Shown: positions 53,546 to 62,441 of the stretch, in pieces
Layout of the letters: every line of letters starts with the position of its first letter
How positions within the stretch are numbered: position 1 is the stretch's first letter
From: Myxococcales bacterium
GTDB lineage: Bacteria; Myxococcota_C; UBA6777
Length of the DNA stretch: 64,000 nucleotides
Reading direction: 5' to 3'
Assembly: GCA_020632975.1 (NCBI GenBank)
Contig: JACKEL010000004.1
Coordinates: 186,001 to 250,000, forward strand
Program-made: the position numbers and the translations under genes
The notes under the pieces: generated by a model
What the model was told of the DNA's origin: nothing
Database searches by the model: none
The model's input: the letters and a program-made list of their open reading frames with translations, nothing else

Positions 53546-53613
53546 GGCATTCCTCGTGTATGCTTTGGCATCACAACGAGGTCGTCCATGAGGATCTTCT
53601 CGATGGATGCGGG

Positions 53614-54057
53614 TTAGCCAGTGGTCTTGGTGGCCAACTTGACAGAGATCTTCTCGCTAGGGATGGTTTGATCGGCCAGTCGTGTGACTTGGTCGCGCAC
53701 ATTTGGGTCTTGGAGGTACGCGAGACACGCAAAGAGTTTAAGTGTACTCGCGATTTGTCGCAAGACGAAGGAGCGCGAGTTGGCCATCGCGTAGAGGAAG
53801 CGCGTTTGTTTGTCGGGGGACATGCGGTGAAAGCGGCGACGAAAGCGGGGGAGAAAGATGGGAAGCCACGTGAAGATCCAAACACCCAAGCGTAAGCCAA
53901 GGCGGAGTTGGGTTGGCGCCACGCGGTCAAAGCGTTCCCAAAAAGAAGAGGTCTCGATTTCTTGGAGGGAGGGGAGTTTTTTGTGAGGGTGTGCTGGGAT
54001 CATTGCTCCAAATAGCGCACCGACCCAACGTTTCTCGATGTGGCTCCAGTCTTTCAT
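53614..54057 (-). CDS. small protein upstream of GMC oxidoreductase, gluconate 2-dehydrogenase subunit 3-like
   Basis: About 147 residues. ATG at 54057 follows AGGAGG with six bases; another ATG three bases earlier is possible. A helical, basic protein with LRLGLRLGVWIFTWLPIFLP (hydrophobic, about 60-80), FLYAMANSRSF and FACLAYLQDPNV. It resembles the small partner proteins found next to GMC oxidoreductases, which help export or membrane attachment. It lies 68 bases upstream of the TTG start of the oxidoreductase. Family assignment is by context more than by motif. Confidence 0.6.
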   Translation of the reverse strand: MKDWSHIEKRWVGALFGAMIPAHPHKKLPSLQEIETSSFWERFDRVAPTQLRLGLRLGVWIFTWLPIFLPRFRRRFHRMSPDKQTRFLYAMANSRSFVLRQIASTLKLFACLAYLQDPNVRDQVTRLADQTIPSEKISVKLATKTTG

Positions 54058-54156
54058 CATAAGCCTCCTTCTCAAAAGTCATGATCACCTTATGACGCTA
54101 AGTGGCTTTTGTGTCTTTTGTTTGACACAAAGATAACATCTTTGATGCTTTTGGGG

Positions 54157-54657
54157 TTATCGACTGGAAGCGGGTTGAGGGACGAGTTGTGTATCTTCGA
54201 GGTCTTGGATGGCTTTGTGGGCGCGCGTCGAAAAGAACCAGAAGGCCCAGCTTGTCGCATAGTCAAACAAAGCGACGGCGAGAAAGGCCGGATACTGCGG
54301 GGCTGCGAAGTAGCCAAATAAATAAAGTGTGGCGTTGTAGGACTTGAGGAAAAAGAGTGGAAAAAGGACGACGCGATATTTTCGCAGATCCCACTGCATC
54401 AGGAAACACATCAGGGCCAGCGTCATGACGTTGGCTGCGCCAAGATAGCGCCACACGCGACTGCTGGCTTCGGGGAAGTTGTAAAGTGCGCCGCCAAGGG
54501 TTTGGTTGATGCGTTGGAACTCACTTGCGACGATCTCTGGCGCGAGCGCGTAGGAGATCGCAGGGATGAAGAAGTTGAGCGTAAGCAAAGTGAACATCAG
54601 TTGAAAGTTGCGGTAGGGCTTGCTGGGCTGTTGCCAAAAACGTTTGAACCACGACAT
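54157..54657 (-). CDS. four-helix membrane protein, unrecognised
   Basis: 166 residues with four hydrophobic segments (LMFTLLTLNFFIPAISYAL; YLGAANVMTLALMCFLMQW; VVLFPLFFLKSYNATLYLF; AFLAVALFDYATSWAFWFF). GGGAGC precedes the ATG. It is the first gene of the operon with the small protein and GMC oxidoreductase. Possibly a membrane anchor or quinone-interacting subunit; no cofactor motif is visible. Confidence 0.78.
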   Translation of the reverse strand: MSWFKRFWQQPSKPYRNFQLMFTLLTLNFFIPAISYALAPEIVASEFQRINQTLGGALYNFPEASSRVWRYLGAANVMTLALMCFLMQWDLRKYRVVLFPLFFLKSYNATLYLFGYFAAPQYPAFLAVALFDYATSWAFWFFSTRAHKAIQDLEDTQLVPQPASSR

Positions 54658-54810
54658 GAAAAGCTCCCTCGAAGTGAAATCTTCTCTTCTTGCGAAAGGT
54701 TAGCATAAGTTCACAAAGTCGGTTTGCGTTTTGGGGTGGGTGTTGTTATGTTGCGCCACAAGCATACCCCTCCAAACAACTGGATCGTTTTACCACAGTC
54801 CTTTGGGCGT

Positions 54811-54846
54811 TTCGAGCAGGTCTCGAACAAAGCATCTTTGTACAAT
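54811..54846 (+). promoter_or_regulatory. candidate promoter/operator of the phosphoketolase operon
   Basis: A perfect inverted repeat TTCGAG-CAGGT-CTCGAA (54811-54827) ends 13 bases before a good -10, TACAAT (54841-54846). The palindrome covers the -35 position, where no consensus is seen, suggesting a regulator-controlled promoter. The start of the phosphoketolase is about 80 bases downstream. Confidence 0.4.
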
Positions 54847-54927
54847 GCAACAAGCTTGTCTGGAAGGGGGGCTACTTGAAAAAACACTCGTTGCCTAGGG
54901 GCGGATCGTGTTGTCGAAGGAGGACTT

Positions 54928-57282
54928 GTGACAGAGAACGTGCTTTCCAGTGAACAGTTGCAAAAGATGGATGCTTATTGGCGCGCTTCCAACTACCTTT
55001 CAGTTGGGCAGATCTACTTGCTCGAAAATCCCTTGTTGCGGGAGGCCTTGCGATTAGAACATGTCAAACCTCGGTTGCTGGGGCATTGGGGGACTTCGCC
55101 AGGACTCAACTTGATCTATGTGCACCTCAATCGCGTGATCAAAGAGCGCGACCTCGATGTGATCTTCATTACGGGGCCTGGGCATGGTGGACCAAGCCTT
55201 GTGGCCAATACGTACCTCGAAGGCACGTACTCAGAGATGTATCCGAACATTACGCAAGATGAAGAAGGGATGCGTCTGCTGTTTAAGCAATTTTCGTTTC
55301 CTGGGGGGATTCCAAGTCACGTTGCCCCCGAAACACCGGGCTCGATCCACGAAGGTGGAGAGTTGGGGTACGCTTTGGCACACGCTTATGGTGCGGTGTT
55401 CGATAACCCCGAACTGATCGCGGCTTGCGTGATTGGCGATGGCGAAGCTGAGACAGGTCCTTTGGCTGCAAGTTGGCACTCCAACAAGTTCCTCAACCCC
55501 GTGAACGATGGGGCCGTCCTGCCAATCTTGCATCTCAATGGTTATAAGATCGCCAACCCTACGGTCCTTGCGAGGATTCCGCGCGAAGAGCTTGAGATGC
55601 TGATGCGTGGTTATGGGCACAACCCGTACTTTGTAGAAGGCGATGATCCCGAAAGCGTCCATCAACAGATGGCTTCTGTGTTGGACACTTGCATCAAAGA
55701 GATCAAAGAGATCCAGCAAGACGCCCGAACCAACGGCTTTTCCACGCGTCCTCGCTGGCCGATGATCGTCTTGCGCACCCCAAAAGGTTGGACAGGTCCC
55801 AAAGAAGTCGATGGGCGGCCCGTTGAGGGCACATGGCGCTCTCACCAAGTCCCATTGTCTGGGCTTGCCAAAGACCCTTCGCACCTTTCGATGTTGGAAG
55901 AGTGGATGCGCAGCTACCGTCCTGAAGAACTCTTTGATGAGGGGGGACATCTGCTTCCAGAGATCGCGGCCCTCGCTCCTCAAGGCACCAAGCGTATGGG
56001 CGCCAATCCCCATGCAAACGGTGGTCTGTTGCTTCGAGATCTGCGGATGCCCGATTATCGGACATTTGCTGTCGATGTGCAGCGCCCTGGAACATTGCAG
56101 GCTGAATCGACCCGCGTGATGGGCAAGTTCTTGCGCGATGTGATGAAGCAAAACTGGGACAACAAAAACTTCCGCGTCTTTGGGCCTGACGAAACAGAGT
56201 CCAACCGTTTGGGGAATTTGTTTGAAGTCACAAAGCGCGTATCCACCGCAGAAATCCTCGATACAGATGAGAATCTTGCGCACGAAGGCCGTGTGATGGA
56301 AGTCTTGAGTGAGCACCTTTGCCAAGGTTGGCTCGAAGGCTATCTCCTGACTGGGCGGCACGGGCTGTTCTCGTGTTATGAGGCTTTTATCCACATCATC
56401 GACTCGATGTTTAACCAACATGCCAAGTGGCTGAAGGTGACCCGGCATATCCCCTGGCGCCGCTCGATTGCTTCGCTCAATTATCTTTTGACGTCGCACG
56501 TTTGGCGCCAAGATCACAATGGTTTTAGTCACCAAGATCCTGGCTTTATCGATCATGTTGTGAACAAAAAGGCCAGTATTATCCGTGTCTATCTACCACC
56601 TGATGCCAACTCTTTGTTGTGGGTGACCGATCAGTGTTTGCGCAGCCGCGACCAAGTGAACGTGATCGTTGCAGGAAAACAGCCTGCTTTGCAGTGGCTG
56701 AGCATGGATGCAGCGATCAAGCACTGTACGACGGGCCTTGGGATCTGGGAGTGGGCGAGCAACGATGAGGGCGAACCTGACGTCGTGATGGCTTGCGCAG
56801 GTGATGTCCCAACGATGGAAACGCTCGCTGCGGTGAGCATCTTGCGCGAGAAGTTCCCCAACTTGCGCGTGCGTGTGGTGAATGTCGTCGATTTGATGAC
56901 CCTTCAGCCGCAGAGCGAACACCCCCATGGACTGAGCGACAAAGATTACGACACGCTCTTTCCGCCCAATATCCCGACGATCTTCGCATTCCATGGGTAT
57001 CCTTGGTTGATTCACCGCTTGGCGTATCGTCGTGCCAACCACAAACATCTGCATGTGCGCGGTTACAAAGAAGAAGGGACGACCACGACCCCCTTCGATA
57101 TGGCAGTGCTCAATGAGATCGATCGCTTCCATCTGGTGGGCGATGTGATTGATCGTGTAGAGAAACTTGGATCGCGTGCGGCTTTGACCAAGCAGTTCCT
57201 TCGCGATAAGTTGATTGAGCACAAGCACTATATCACTGAGCACGGTCAGGATATGCCTGAGATCCGCGACTGGACTTGGTAG
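54928..57282 (+). CDS. xfp: phosphoketolase (xylulose-5-P/fructose-6-P)
   Basis: 784 residues, usual length. TPP-dependent enzyme cleaving xylulose 5-phosphate (and often fructose 6-phosphate) with phosphate to acetyl phosphate and a triose or tetrose phosphate. Seen: GHWGTSPGLNLIYVHLNR (about 52-69), GPGHGGPSLVANTYLEGTY, GIPSHVAPETPGSIHEGGEL, the TPP motif GDGEAETGPLAASWHSNKF and HLNGYKIANPTVLAR, and a C-terminal GHDMPEIRDW-like end. GTG start after AGGAGG. It could supply acetyl phosphate as a carbon-conserving route to acetyl-CoA, consistent with the acetyl-CoA assimilation operon at 16-23 kb. Confidence 0.96.
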   Translation: MTENVLSSEQLQKMDAYWRASNYLSVGQIYLLENPLLREALRLEHVKPRLLGHWGTSPGLNLIYVHLNRVIKERDLDVIFITGPGHGGPSLVANTYLEGTYSEMYPNITQDEEGMRLLFKQFSFPGGIPSHVAPETPGSIHEGGELGYALAHAYGAVFDNPELIAACVIGDGEAETGPLAASWHSNKFLNPVNDGAVLPILHLNGYKIANPTVLARIPREELEMLMRGYGHNPYFVEGDDPESVHQQMASVLDTCIKEIKEIQQDARTNGFSTRPRWPMIVLRTPKGWTGPKEVDGRPVEGTWRSHQVPLSGLAKDPSHLSMLEEWMRSYRPEELFDEGGHLLPEIAALAPQGTKRMGANPHANGGLLLRDLRMPDYRTFAVDVQRPGTLQAESTRVMGKFLRDVMKQNWDNKNFRVFGPDETESNRLGNLFEVTKRVSTAEILDTDENLAHEGRVMEVLSEHLCQGWLEGYLLTGRHGLFSCYEAFIHIIDSMFNQHAKWLKVTRHIPWRRSIASLNYLLTSHVWRQDHNGFSHQDPGFIDHVVNKKASIIRVYLPPDANSLLWVTDQCLRSRDQVNVIVAGKQPALQWLSMDAAIKHCTTGLGIWEWASNDEGEPDVVMACAGDVPTMETLAAVSILREKFPNLRVRVVNVVDLMTLQPQSEHPHGLSDKDYDTLFPPNIPTIFAFHGYPWLIHRLAYRRANHKHLHVRGYKEEGTTTTPFDMAVLNEIDRFHLVGDVIDRVEKLGSRAALTKQFLRDKLIEHKHYITEHGQDMPEIRDWTW

Positions 57283-57296
57283 AAGGAGACCCTTCG

Positions 57297-58538
57297 ATGA
57301 AAAAGACGCCGCGCAATCTTGTTTCTGATGTGTTGGGAGCGAGTCGACTTGCTGTTGCAGGGACCGTTGGAGTCGCTGCCTTGGTGGAGTCTGTGCATCA
57401 GACGATCTCTGAGCTGCCCTTGCCATGGGGAGAATCGTCGCAAGATCAAACGCGCGGCATCACTGGCCTCGTGTACAAAAGCATCCGCGGGATCGCCGAA
57501 CTTGTAGGTGTCGGACTCGATGGCATCTTGCAAACGATCGCTCCTTTGCTGGGTGAGCAGGGTTCTTCTATGCAACGCGAGGTGTTGCTTGCTGCGCTCA
57601 ATGGCGTGGTGGGTGATCTGCTCGAAGAGACGCATAATCCGCTCGCTCTGCCGATGGACTTCCGCAAGGATGGTCTGCCCCTAGCGCTTTCCAAAGAAGC
57701 CCTTACACAAGCTTACCCACAGGCCAAAAGCACGCTTTTGGTGATGGTGCATGGTTTGTGTATGAGCGAGCTTCAATGGACGTGGAAAGGTCACAATCAT
57801 GGTCTTGCTTTGGCCGAGGCTTTTGGTTACACGCCGCTGTTTTTGCACTACAACACGGGCCTGCATATCTCTACCAATGGTGAGCGCTTTTCGTCTTTGT
57901 TGGAGACGCTGGTTGCTGAGTGGCCCATAGAGATCGACGAGATCATCCTCCTTGGCTACAGCATGGGAGGTCTCGTGACACGAAGCGCCCATGCTGCCGC
58001 CGTCCGTGCTGGGCACACATGGACAAAACACCTGAAGCGATGGGCTTTTTTGGGAGCCCCGCACCATGGCTCTCCTTTGGAGCGCGGTGGAAACCATATC
58101 GATTGGTTTTTGGAGTTGAGCCCCTATGCTGCTCCTTTTGCGAGGCTTGGAAAAGTCCGTAGTGCGGGGATTACAGACCTGCGTCACGGCAACCTCGTCT
58201 GCGAAGACTGGGAAGGAGTGGATCGCTTTATGACACCTGCGAGTCTCAAACAAGCTGTCCCTTTGCCCGAAGGCGTCGAATCTTTCGCGCTTGCGGGTAC
58301 CCTTGCAAAAGAAGTGGACTGTCCTGCTTCCAAACACTTTGGAGATGGGTTGGTTCCTGTGGGGAGCGCGTTAGGGAGACATGCTGAACCTTCGCATGCT
58401 CTAGCCTTTCCTCCGTCTCATCAGTGGGTTGGAACAGAGATGGGGCACCTCGATTTGTTGCATAAGGAGGAAGTCTTTGTGCAACTTTGTCGATGGTTGG
58501 GGACAGAGGAAGAAAAAGACGAGACTCCGCAGAGCTGA
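57297..58538 (+). CDS. alpha/beta-hydrolase, lipase/esterase type
   Basis: About 413 residues. ATG at 57297 has AGAAGGAGA upstream; the gene begins 14 bases after the phosphoketolase stop. The first 130 residues are helical and look membrane- or granule-associated. The hydrolase core has MVHGLCMSELQW (oxyanion), LLGYSMGGLVTRSAH (nucleophile Ser), LGAPHHGS and a C-terminal DGLVP acid region and HLDLLH. It probably cleaves ester bonds of lipids or storage polyesters; the substrate is not visible. No signal peptide. Confidence 0.83.
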   Translation: MKKTPRNLVSDVLGASRLAVAGTVGVAALVESVHQTISELPLPWGESSQDQTRGITGLVYKSIRGIAELVGVGLDGILQTIAPLLGEQGSSMQREVLLAALNGVVGDLLEETHNPLALPMDFRKDGLPLALSKEALTQAYPQAKSTLLVMVHGLCMSELQWTWKGHNHGLALAEAFGYTPLFLHYNTGLHISTNGERFSSLLETLVAEWPIEIDEIILLGYSMGGLVTRSAHAAAVRAGHTWTKHLKRWAFLGAPHHGSPLERGGNHIDWFLELSPYAAPFARLGKVRSAGITDLRHGNLVCEDWEGVDRFMTPASLKQAVPLPEGVESFALAGTLAKEVDCPASKHFGDGLVPVGSALGRHAEPSHALAFPPSHQWVGTEMGHLDLLHKEEVFVQLCRWLGTEEEKDETPQS

Positions 58539-58646
58539 GCGCTGCCTTTGCGCGGGAGCGGCTTGCTCTGAGAGAAGGTCGATCTCTTCGGCTGCATCGA
58601 TTGTTCTGTGGGCACCTTGGTGAGCCTTGTTTTGGGAGCCTAGGAC

Positions 58647-59876
58647 TCATTTTGGGGTGGGCGGGAGCAGGTCAAGCATGATGCTGTAGATATGGGTTTC
58701 TCCTTTTTGCCCATCATTCCAAGAGATATCGGGTCCATCCACAGGCGAAGAATAATTGTAGATCAGAAAACGATTTTCCCCGCGTTGGACTGCGCTAGGA
58801 AAGCAGGTGTCTCCTTTGGAGGGAAGCTCTTTGAGATGTTCAATGGTGAGGGTTTCTTTGCGCAAGTACCAAAGTGAACAGCGTTTGGGGCGTACCCAAT
58901 AATCCGCCGAGTATTCCGCGAACTTTTGAGCGTGATCCAGCCCTTTGTTGTCCATTTGTAAGTCAAAGTTACCTGTTGCGGTCATATTTTTTCGCCCAAT
59001 TAAATAGATCTCGCCCTTGTGAGCGAATACGAGGGGGGAGTCGTATTTTTTGAGGTCTTTTTTGCAGGTCCACTTGGTGATATCCGTCTTGGGGGCGGTG
59101 CAGATCTTCGAGCCAAATCCGTCTTCATCGCCTGCTTCGTTTCGTGCGACAGCAAAGAGGTTTCCATCGTTGTCGAAAGCGATATCTGTTTCTGATGCGC
59201 CGCTTTTGAGGACAACAGGACGATCTGGGTTGAGGGGTTTCCAAGTCTTCCCATCTTCGGTCGTTTTGAGATAGACCAGCAGAGGCTTTCCTGAAAAATT
59301 GTAGATATTTTCGCCGCCTTCGTAGCCGATGAGGATGGGAGTTCCATTGTGTTCTTTGAATCTCCACACCAAAAATCCCGTATCGAAAACCAACGCAGGG
59401 GATGTCCATGCGCCTTGGCTTTGTCTTTCGATGCGGTAGGTTTTTCCGGGCTCAAAGGCTGTGGATTTGGCGCCCAACTGCGTGAAGTAGAGCGTGAGTT
59501 TGTCTTTCCAAGCAAAGAAACGCGGTTCGCGTAAGTCGCTGCCAACATGGACTTTGGCCTCGAAGTCCCACGTTTTTTGATCCTTGCTGCTTACCACGTA
59601 GAGGTCCACTTCTGGCGATGCAAAGTGGTTGGGGGCTGTGCGAAAAACCAAGAAGAAACGCCCGTCAAAGTCGATGATGTCGAGGTTGTTGTTGGCGTGA
59701 TTGATCTTGACTTCTGAAGGAAACGTCATGCCTGGGACGATTTGTTGCAAGTCGCTGAGTTGCACGGACGCTGGACCTGATGGGGTCGTTGAGGTCGTGG
59801 GTGTCTCGCAAGCTGCTGAAAGAAAAAGACAAAGAAGAAGAGCACCAAAACAAAAAACAAGACGAAAAGAGCGCAT
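58647..59876 (-). CDS. lipoprotein with beta-propeller-like (sialidase-type) repeats
   Basis: 409 residues. Lipobox LSAAC, then a Thr/Ser/Pro linker. The rest contains Asp-box-like turns (SSKDQKTWDFEAK and KTTEDGKTWKPLNP, the S-x-D-x-G-x-T-W type) as in sialidase and glycosidase propellers. GGAGG is just before the ATG. No catalytic Arg triad or Asp/Glu/Tyr set could be confirmed, so an enzymatic role is uncertain; a binding or surface-monitoring role is as likely. No close neighbours on its strand. Confidence 0.72.
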   Translation of the reverse strand: MRSFRLVFCFGALLLCLFLSAACETPTTSTTPSGPASVQLSDLQQIVPGMTFPSEVKINHANNNLDIIDFDGRFFLVFRTAPNHFASPEVDLYVVSSKDQKTWDFEAKVHVGSDLREPRFFAWKDKLTLYFTQLGAKSTAFEPGKTYRIERQSQGAWTSPALVFDTGFLVWRFKEHNGTPILIGYEGGENIYNFSGKPLLVYLKTTEDGKTWKPLNPDRPVVLKSGASETDIAFDNDGNLFAVARNEAGDEDGFGSKICTAPKTDITKWTCKKDLKKYDSPLVFAHKGEIYLIGRKNMTATGNFDLQMDNKGLDHAQKFAEYSADYWVRPKRCSLWYLRKETLTIEHLKELPSKGDTCFPSAVQRGENRFLIYNYSSPVDGPDISWNDGQKGETHIYSIMLDLLPPTPK

Positions 59877-60068
59877 ATCGCCTCCATGATTGGGGCTTGG
59901 ATGTTACGTTTGGCGTTTTCTAGAGGGCGGGTTCTCTCGTGAAAAAAGAGTGTGCGTGAGATCTTGTGGGAAGGTAGCACAATCCATTTGATAGGGAAAT
60001 ACTCTTTCAAAAACAATGTATTCGGGTGGATGTTGTGCTTGGGAGAGAAGAGGACGGAAGATTTTTGG

Positions 60069-60112
60069 TGAGCTTAGCTATCAAAGAGGATGAGCTTAGC
60101 TATCGAAGAGGA
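60069..60112. repeat. 22-base tandem duplication at the end of the SLC12 gene
   Basis: TGAGCTTAGCTATCAAAGAG (60069-60090) and TGAGCTTAGCTATCGAAGAG (60091-60112), each extended by GA, are adjacent copies with one difference. Copy 2 includes the stop codon (CTA on this strand, 60096-60098) and the last codons of the transporter; copy 1 is downstream and non-coding. Confidence 0.85.
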
Positions 60113-62303
60113 CGGGCTCGCCTTCGAAGTCTTGGGCGCTGCAAACGAGGAGCGTGGTGGGGAGATGTTGGAGGAAAAGCTTGTAACGTTCGAAAAATTC
60201 GTTGGCTTCTTGTTCTTCTTTTCCTTCCGCATAGTCGGGGAGGCGGAAGCCCATGATCGCGAGATCTGCTTGGCTACTGTGTTCGCTCATGGTTTCGGCG
60301 ATGGGACGTTGATCGCGGAGGATCACGCGAACATCGGCTTGTAGGCGGGCTTCCGCGACGATGCGTTGAAGGTCAGCGTGGACGCGCTCGCTGGCATCGG
60401 CCTTATCGACGGCCATAAACAGCGTTACATGTGCACCTTGCCAACGAGCGTCTGACTGGAGGAGGTATGCAAGAAGCAAGATCTTGCTACCGTTTCCGCG
60501 CAAACCACCCCACCAGATATGGATGGTTTTTTGCTCGCCAAACTTTTTCTCTTCTTTGTAATCGACGAGAAGGACGGAGCGACCGAGTAGATGGAGGTCG
60601 CAGATCATCTTTGCGAACTCAGCGGGCTTTTCTGCTAGGTGAGGCCACCCGAGCATCACGGTGTTGGCTTCGAACTGACCGATCCCATAGGACTGAGCGA
60701 CGGAAACAGCACCTCGATAGATATCATCGACTACATCCACGCGATAGAAAACGTTGGGATATTCTTCTTGCCAACGGTTTTCTATCATCTTGGCCCATTC
60801 ATTGCGGCGTTTGGCGTGTTGGGAGATATCCCCGCTGATGAGATGAAAGTAAGAGACGATCCCTTGGTTTTGCCCGATGGCATGGCCAAGATCGAGAAGG
60901 TATTGTCGTTTTTCAGGGCTGCCCCCAAGGATCAGGAGGTTGGGGCGCCAGTTCATGGGGTGGTAAGCCGTGTGGTGAAGGCGGACCAATGCGCTTTTGA
61001 GCATCGCAGCCCAGATGCCGTGTCGCGCGTCGCCCCATCGGGTTTCGCGGAGTTTACGGTCTGCGTAGATGTAGATAAAGGCACAGATGAGCAAAGATGC
61101 GATCATCGCGCCCATGTTGATGATGCTCATCACGTAAAAGCAGGAGATGGCCCCAGAGATACTTACCCACGCGGGGACGCGGAAGGTTGGCCGAAAGCTC
61201 GGACTATCCGCCCAACGCTCCAAGCCACACGCAAGGTTGGTGGCACCGTAGGTCGCGAGGAAAAACATTGTAAGGATGGGTGCGATCAGGTCGAGACTTC
61301 CAAGTAAGATACCGATTTCCGCAAGGACAAAGGTCAACAAGATCCCATTGCGTGGTTCAGAAGAAGGTCCCGTTCCTTTGGCGAAGACCTTGGGAGCAAG
61401 GTTGTCCATGGCGAGGGCCTGAAGCGTCCGTGGTGCGGCCATGATGCTTCCTACCGCACTTGAGAGCGTGGCACCCCACACACCCACATAAATCAACATC
61501 GGCCAGCGAGAGATCTTCCAAACGATGTTGTTGTCCTTGAGAAGGGCTGTTTGGGAAGCGTGAAGGCTGAACCAGAGTGGCATCGCAAGGTAGATGATCA
61601 TCCCTACGAAGATGGCTAGCATGGTGCCTTTGGGGAGGGCTTTGCGGGGATCTTGGAGATCTCCTGACATACTGACGCCAGCCATAATACCCGTGACAGC
61701 AGGAAAAAAGACCGCAAAGACATAAGAAAAAGAGGCGCCTTGGCTATTCCACCAGACGATCTTGCCGGATACGGGGGCTGTTCCTGCGCCTGTACCTGCA
61801 AAGAAGGAGACGAGCGAAAGGAAGATGGCACCCATAATTAGGTATTGTGTGCGGATCGCAAGGTCAGCGCTTTTGATGGAGATCAGCGTCAAGATAAACA
61901 GCGTGATGGAGCCAATAATTTTAGCATTGATATTGGGATAGAGAAGCGCCAAAGATTCGGTGAATCCGACGATGTAGAAGGTCACGCTGATGGCTTGTGC
62001 GAAGAACAGCGGGATCCCAATCGCGGCCCCAGTGGGAGCTCCAAGAGAGCGGCTGATCATGTAGTAGGCACCGCCTGTTTTGACGACGCGGTTGGTGGCG
62101 ATGCTGGAGACAGAAAGACCTGTTGCGATGGAGATGATATGCGCGATGAGGACGATGAGTAGCGTTCCAATTAAACCTGCTTGGCCGACGACCCAGCCAA
62201 AGCGCAGGTACATGATGACGCCGAGGATCGTGAGGACACTGGGCGTAAATACGCCACCAAAGTACCCAAACTTTTTGGCTTGAGCGGCTTGAGCTTCAGT
62301 CAT
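60096..62303 (-). CDS. SLC12-type cation-chloride cotransporter / APC-superfamily permease
   Basis: 735 residues. N-terminal 450 residues have about twelve membrane segments and the SLC12 signature GGVFTPSVLTILGVIMYLRF, VSMSGDLQDPRKALPKGT, TKTGGAYYMISRSLG-like VKTGGAYYMISRSL. The C-terminal 270 residues form a cytosolic domain with a USP-like layout (LILGGSPEKRQYLLDLGHAI, FMAVDKADASERVHADL). It would exchange or cotransport K+, Na+ and Cl-; bacterial members are poorly characterised, so amino-acid transport cannot be excluded. GGGAG precedes the ATG by about ten bases. Confidence 0.88.
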   Translation of the reverse strand: MTEAQAAQAKKFGYFGGVFTPSVLTILGVIMYLRFGWVVGQAGLIGTLLIVLIAHIISIATGLSVSSIATNRVVKTGGAYYMISRSLGAPTGAAIGIPLFFAQAISVTFYIVGFTESLALLYPNINAKIIGSITLFILTLISIKSADLAIRTQYLIMGAIFLSLVSFFAGTGAGTAPVSGKIVWWNSQGASFSYVFAVFFPAVTGIMAGVSMSGDLQDPRKALPKGTMLAIFVGMIIYLAMPLWFSLHASQTALLKDNNIVWKISRWPMLIYVGVWGATLSSAVGSIMAAPRTLQALAMDNLAPKVFAKGTGPSSEPRNGILLTFVLAEIGILLGSLDLIAPILTMFFLATYGATNLACGLERWADSPSFRPTFRVPAWVSISGAISCFYVMSIINMGAMIASLLICAFIYIYADRKLRETRWGDARHGIWAAMLKSALVRLHHTAYHPMNWRPNLLILGGSPEKRQYLLDLGHAIGQNQGIVSYFHLISGDISQHAKRRNEWAKMIENRWQEEYPNVFYRVDVVDDIYRGAVSVAQSYGIGQFEANTVMLGWPHLAEKPAEFAKMICDLHLLGRSVLLVDYKEEKKFGEQKTIHIWWGGLRGNGSKILLLAYLLQSDARWQGAHVTLFMAVDKADASERVHADLQRIVAEARLQADVRVILRDQRPIAETMSEHSSQADLAIMGFRLPDYAEGKEEQEANEFFERYKLFLQHLPTTLLVCSAQDFEGEPVLFDS

Positions 62304-62441
62304 AAACAGTTTCTCCCATGTCGGATGGAGGGCATCTTACGGGGATTGGAGACCTCGAAATTCATCGAGATTGTCGAAGTATGGGGGATGATTTGTCAAT
62401 GACCGAAAGAAGAGTGAGAAAAGGGGGTTCGAGGAAGGAGA

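Noticed and set aside
55231..56556. Minus-strand open frame of 441 codons antisense to phosphoketolase
   Set aside because: Shadow of a clear enzyme gene, no ribosome site or motif.
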